A model generated the notes under the pieces. It did not search any database and was not told where the DNA came from. It worked only from the letters and a program-made list of their open reading frames with translations. Of a DNA stretch of 64,000 bases, positions 61,573 through 64,000 are shown piece by piece. The stretch is from Rhynchopus euleeides (Eukaryota > Euglenozoa > Diplonemea > Diplonemida > Diplonemidae). The first letter of the stretch is position 1. The number at the start of each line of letters is the position of its first letter. The stretch lies in contig OY723273.1 in assembly GCA_963210315.1 (NCBI GenBank), forward strand, positions 1,302,001-1,366,000, written 5' to 3'. Both the position numbers and the translations under genes were made by a program.

Positions 61573-64000
61573 GGGGGTCAAATGCCACCCTTTTACGTGG
61601 ACAAACACGATTTTTCAAAAAACCGGCGCAGAGGCCCCAAAGCCCCCGTAAACCCTCCAAACCCCCCCAGATCGGTCCGGAAACCCATCGAACCCCACTT
61701 TTCCACCATTCCGGGCACCTCAGGTGCCCGAATTGGGGTACCTAATTTTCGTGCCACCGTTTGGTACCACACAGTGTCACTGAGGGGGGGTTAGGAAAGG
61801 ATACGCACCACAGACACCCACAATCATCTGCAGAGTGCTGTGAATACCGCACAAACACAAGAATGGGCCGCACGGTTGCTCGGAGTGCGAACGCCATCGC
61901 CGCGGCGAGGAAGTTCGTCGGCCAGCTGCCCGTGGAGCTGTGTGGGGCACGGTGGTGCGATTTGAACGCGCAGCGGGCGCGCATACTCAGGCGCACGCGC
62001 GGGGCCCCCACGAAGGAGGCCTTTTTAAAGGCCCTTTCGCGGATCGGTGCGCGGAAGACGCGGGTGCAGTGCGAAGGGAAACGAGAGTTCCGGTGGTGTG
62101 TGAACTGCGATCACACAGTTCGCCCGATGGCAAAGGGCGCGAGCGCGGGTGAGGGGCCAGTGGAGAATACAACCGATGAAGACAGCGACAGCGACAGCGA
62201 CTGTGACAGTGGCAGTGTCAATCAAAGCGACAGCGACAGCGACAGCGACAGCGACCCCGAGGACGCTACGACTCCGAAAACCTCGAGTCCGGGAGTGTAC
62301 TCCGCAAGCGCGTATAGACGATTACACGCCAAATATAAGCGCTTGCGACAGCGGTGTCTTGTGACACCGACCTCCCTCTACAACAAGGAGGGGGGCTACA
62401 GCGCCGGTGTGGCAACGGCGCTGACAGTGCTGCGAGGGTGGGGGATCGGCGCGAAGAGCTGTGGCGAGGCTCTGAGCGACATCCTGGAGTGCATCCTTGG
62501 CACTCGTGGGAAGGGGCGCAACATCAGTGCGGCGACAGTCAAACGCACTGATGCGTGGGCAGGTCCAATGAGTACTGATCGGTTCCTGACGAAGCTTCGT
62601 GAAAAAGGAGGGCAGGTGCAGACGTGCATGGACACCTCGTCGGGTGCGCGCTCGCAGCAAGGGGTGAAGTACTCGCAGGTCTCGTTCTCTGCTGCAAGCC
62701 CTGAGACCGGCAGGGTGCTCCAAGTCGTGGCCGACAGCTCCGTCGGGGAGGGAAGCCGTGCCATCGACAAGGTGCCCCAGATCCAGCGTGTTCTGCTGGC
62801 GGCGACGGAGGCCGGCTTTCAAAAACCATCACTGTGTCTGACTGATCACGAATCAACGGCCAAAGCTGCCTGTGTCCTTGGAGGGTTGATACCTTCGGGG
62901 TGCTCGTCGCACAAGTGGAAGCACACCATTGAATCGGTTGATATCAACACCACCACCCAAGCTGCGATCGAGACGCTTCACACCGCTTGCTGTCCTAAAA
63001 GCACGAACGCCACCACATCGACGGGAATCAAGATGGTATCAACACTCTTCGCAACAAAAGGAGGCATTCCAAAGGGGTTTACGTTGGGAAGGCAGGTGGG
63101 AAACAAATATGGGTGGCTATGCCGTTCCTGCGCGGCAGTGCTCCACAACCGGGATAGTATGTATGTACTGCTGAAAGGGTGCAAATTGCGTGGCGAGATG
63201 AATGTCACGGAAGCCCGCAAACTCTACCCGACCCTCCGAGGGTGGCTCGTGACTCTTTCGCGTGTGAAAAGCAAGTTTCCACAGTGGATATTTGAGACGG
63301 CAGGGCGCAACCCCCTTGGCATGCAGCAAGCCCAGGAGCACTTCGACTCTACATGCGCAAGCCGCCTTCGGGGATCAGTGGCACGCATGATCGAGACTTT
63401 TGATCGCTTTGTGGCTCATGACACGGATCTCCCGCCAGAGGCTGCCAAAGACCTTCCACACTCGAACGACTTCATTGAGGGAGCGCATGGTACAGTCGGC
63501 TTGCTGAGTGAGGATCTTCCCGGCTGCAACCCAGAGAGGATTGCGAGCATTGCGCAGCGAAAACACAACCGCAGGGCACTCTTTGAGATTGGGGTCCCGC
63601 TTGTGCCGAGCGAAGAGACGTACTCATCCTACAAGGAGAGGAAATTGAACTCAGATGAGGACGTTCACTTGAGGATACATCGCACCACAATGAAGCAGCA
63701 GCTGCGGACTGAGTACACCAAGCTCTCTGTGGCTGAACTGCGGGACAAAGCAGCTGAGCACGACCTGCCTGTGCGACAGGGAGGGAAGTACATAATCAAA
63801 CCAAAGCTCATCGAAGACCTGATCGATGCCACCTACATGGCGCCTGATGACGAGTTCTAGCCCGTCAGAAATGTGGTATTAGTGCGTACCCTTTCCTAAC
63901 CCCCCCCTCAGTGACACTGTGTGGTACCAAACGGTGGCACGAAAATTAGGTACCCCAATTCGGGCACCTGAGGTGCCCGGAATGGTGGAAAAGTGGGGTT
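61567..64000. mobile_element. CCTAGG-chain element D: apparently intact transposon, runs off the window
   Basis: Starts CCTAGGGGGGGTCAAATGCC at 61567. The left arm 61573-61790 includes the palindrome GGGCACCTCAGGTGCCC (61713). After the gene, 63895-64000 is the complement of the left arm (TGTGGTACCAAACGGTGGCA, GGGCACCTGAGGTGCCCGG), so the right arm is being entered when the window ends. The terminal inverted repeats are thus over 200 bp. Confidence 0.85.
61863..63860 (+). CDS. Putative hAT/Kolobok-type transposase with SAP-like tail (665 aa)
   Basis: The frame is open from 61761; ATG 61863 is taken because upstream sequence belongs to the terminal arm. Residues 1-100 are basic with a Cys pair (WCVNCDHTV). 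Residues about 103-136 are an Asp-Ser repeat tract. The catalytic core reads TCMDTSSGARSQQGVKYSQV (Asp 257), LCLTDHESTAKAACV (Asp 328), GCSSHKWKH (CxxH at 347-350), a long helical insertion with WLCRSCAAVLHN, then HSNDFIEGAHGTVGLL (Glu 539). Two Asp, a CxxH motif and a Glu after a large insertion match the hAT and Kolobok superfamilies; by eye I cannot choose. The C-terminus (KLSVAELRDKAAEHDLPV, KPKLIEDLIDAT) looks like a SAP DNA-binding motif. No stop or frameshift is seen. A relic of the same gene is in element B. Confidence 0.75.
   Translation: MGRTVARSANAIAAARKFVGQLPVELCGARWCDLNAQRARILRRTRGAPTKEAFLKALSRIGARKTRVQCEGKREFRWCVNCDHTVRPMAKGASAGEGPVENTTDEDSDSDSDCDSGSVNQSDSDSDSDSDPEDATTPKTSSPGVYSASAYRRLHAKYKRLRQRCLVTPTSLYNKEGGYSAGVATALTVLRGWGIGAKSCGEALSDILECILGTRGKGRNISAATVKRTDAWAGPMSTDRFLTKLREKGGQVQTCMDTSSGARSQQGVKYSQVSFSAASPETGRVLQVVADSSVGEGSRAIDKVPQIQRVLLAATEAGFQKPSLCLTDHESTAKAACVLGGLIPSGCSSHKWKHTIESVDINTTTQAAIETLHTACCPKSTNATTSTGIKMVSTLFATKGGIPKGFTLGRQVGNKYGWLCRSCAAVLHNRDSMYVLLKGCKLRGEMNVTEARKLYPTLRGWLVTLSRVKSKFPQWIFETAGRNPLGMQQAQEHFDSTCASRLRGSVARMIETFDRFVAHDTDLPPEAAKDLPHSNDFIEGAHGTVGLLSEDLPGCNPERIASIAQRKHNRRALFEIGVPLVPSEETYSSYKERKLNSDEDVHLRIHRTTMKQQLRTEYTKLSVAELRDKAAEHDLPVRQGGKYIIKPKLIEDLIDATYMAPDDEF

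Noticed and set aside
1..64000. tRNA, rRNA and CRISPR loci
   Set aside because: No cloverleaf B-box-like GGTTCGANTCC with a matching acceptor stem was recognised. The tandem arrays present (75-bp DUF4116, 33-bp Cys repeats) are coding and have no unique spacers.

Overview
This 64 kb window reads as nuclear DNA of a repeat-rich, GC-rich microbial eukaryote. Genes carry GC-rich third positions, spacers are full of long C/G and A/T homopolymers, and no bacterial-style operon was seen. One cis-intron (GT...AG, 126 bp) is supported inside a PH-domain gene. From about 13.4 to 34.6 kb all seven recognisable genes lie head to tail on the + strand, and most start just after a pyrimidine tract followed by AG. 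That layout, an ingi/L1Tc-style LINE (RT + RNase H + Cys/His tail) and a DIRS/VIPER-like reverse transcriptase suggest, by inference only, a lineage with unidirectional arrays and trans-splicing (Euglenozoa, perhaps a diplonemid). Dinoflagellates or other protists are not excluded.

Layout. 1-13.4 kb is mostly repeats: fold-back elements, a truncated DIRS/VIPER-like RT-RNase H, a frameshifted LINE, a decayed minus-strand gene bounded by AACGGCCGTT palindromes, and a non-autonomous hAT-like element with a target-site duplication. 13.4-34.6 kb is the gene island: a coiled-coil protein, a small unknown protein, a PH-domain protein, a four-TM protein, a divergent MutL homologue, a RING/B-box (TRIM-like) protein, and a large secreted/membrane-anchored protein with PAN/Apple-like Cys modules, a Thr/Pro mucin-like stalk and a C-terminal TM. 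The last has one in-frame TAA.

34.6-49 kb is a nest of DNA transposons. It holds a hAT-like element with a perfect 8-bp duplication and an inner element with its own 7-bp duplication. A large outer element (39378-48228) then contains a PIF/Harbinger-like 5.9 kb element whose long protein joins an OTU-like region to a DDE_4-type transposase. 49.4-53.3 kb holds two DUF4116 repeat genes with near-identical 75-bp units. The second is fused in frame to the membrane-anchor module of the PAN/mucin protein, and a third partial copy of that module lies at 36.1 kb.

53.3-64 kb is again mobile DNA. It ends in a striking chain of four elements (A-B-C-D) that abut one another at successive CCTAGG hexamers. 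The last encodes an apparently intact transposase with hAT/Kolobok-type features (D, D, CxxH, E), and element B is a fold-back relic of the same family.

Most interesting: the CCTAGG-linked transposon chain, the DUF4116 arrays whose units differ at only a few residue positions, the swap of a membrane-anchor module between unrelated surface-type genes, and the OTU-like/DDE fusion. All functional statements come from reading the sequence and knowledge of families; no database search was run.
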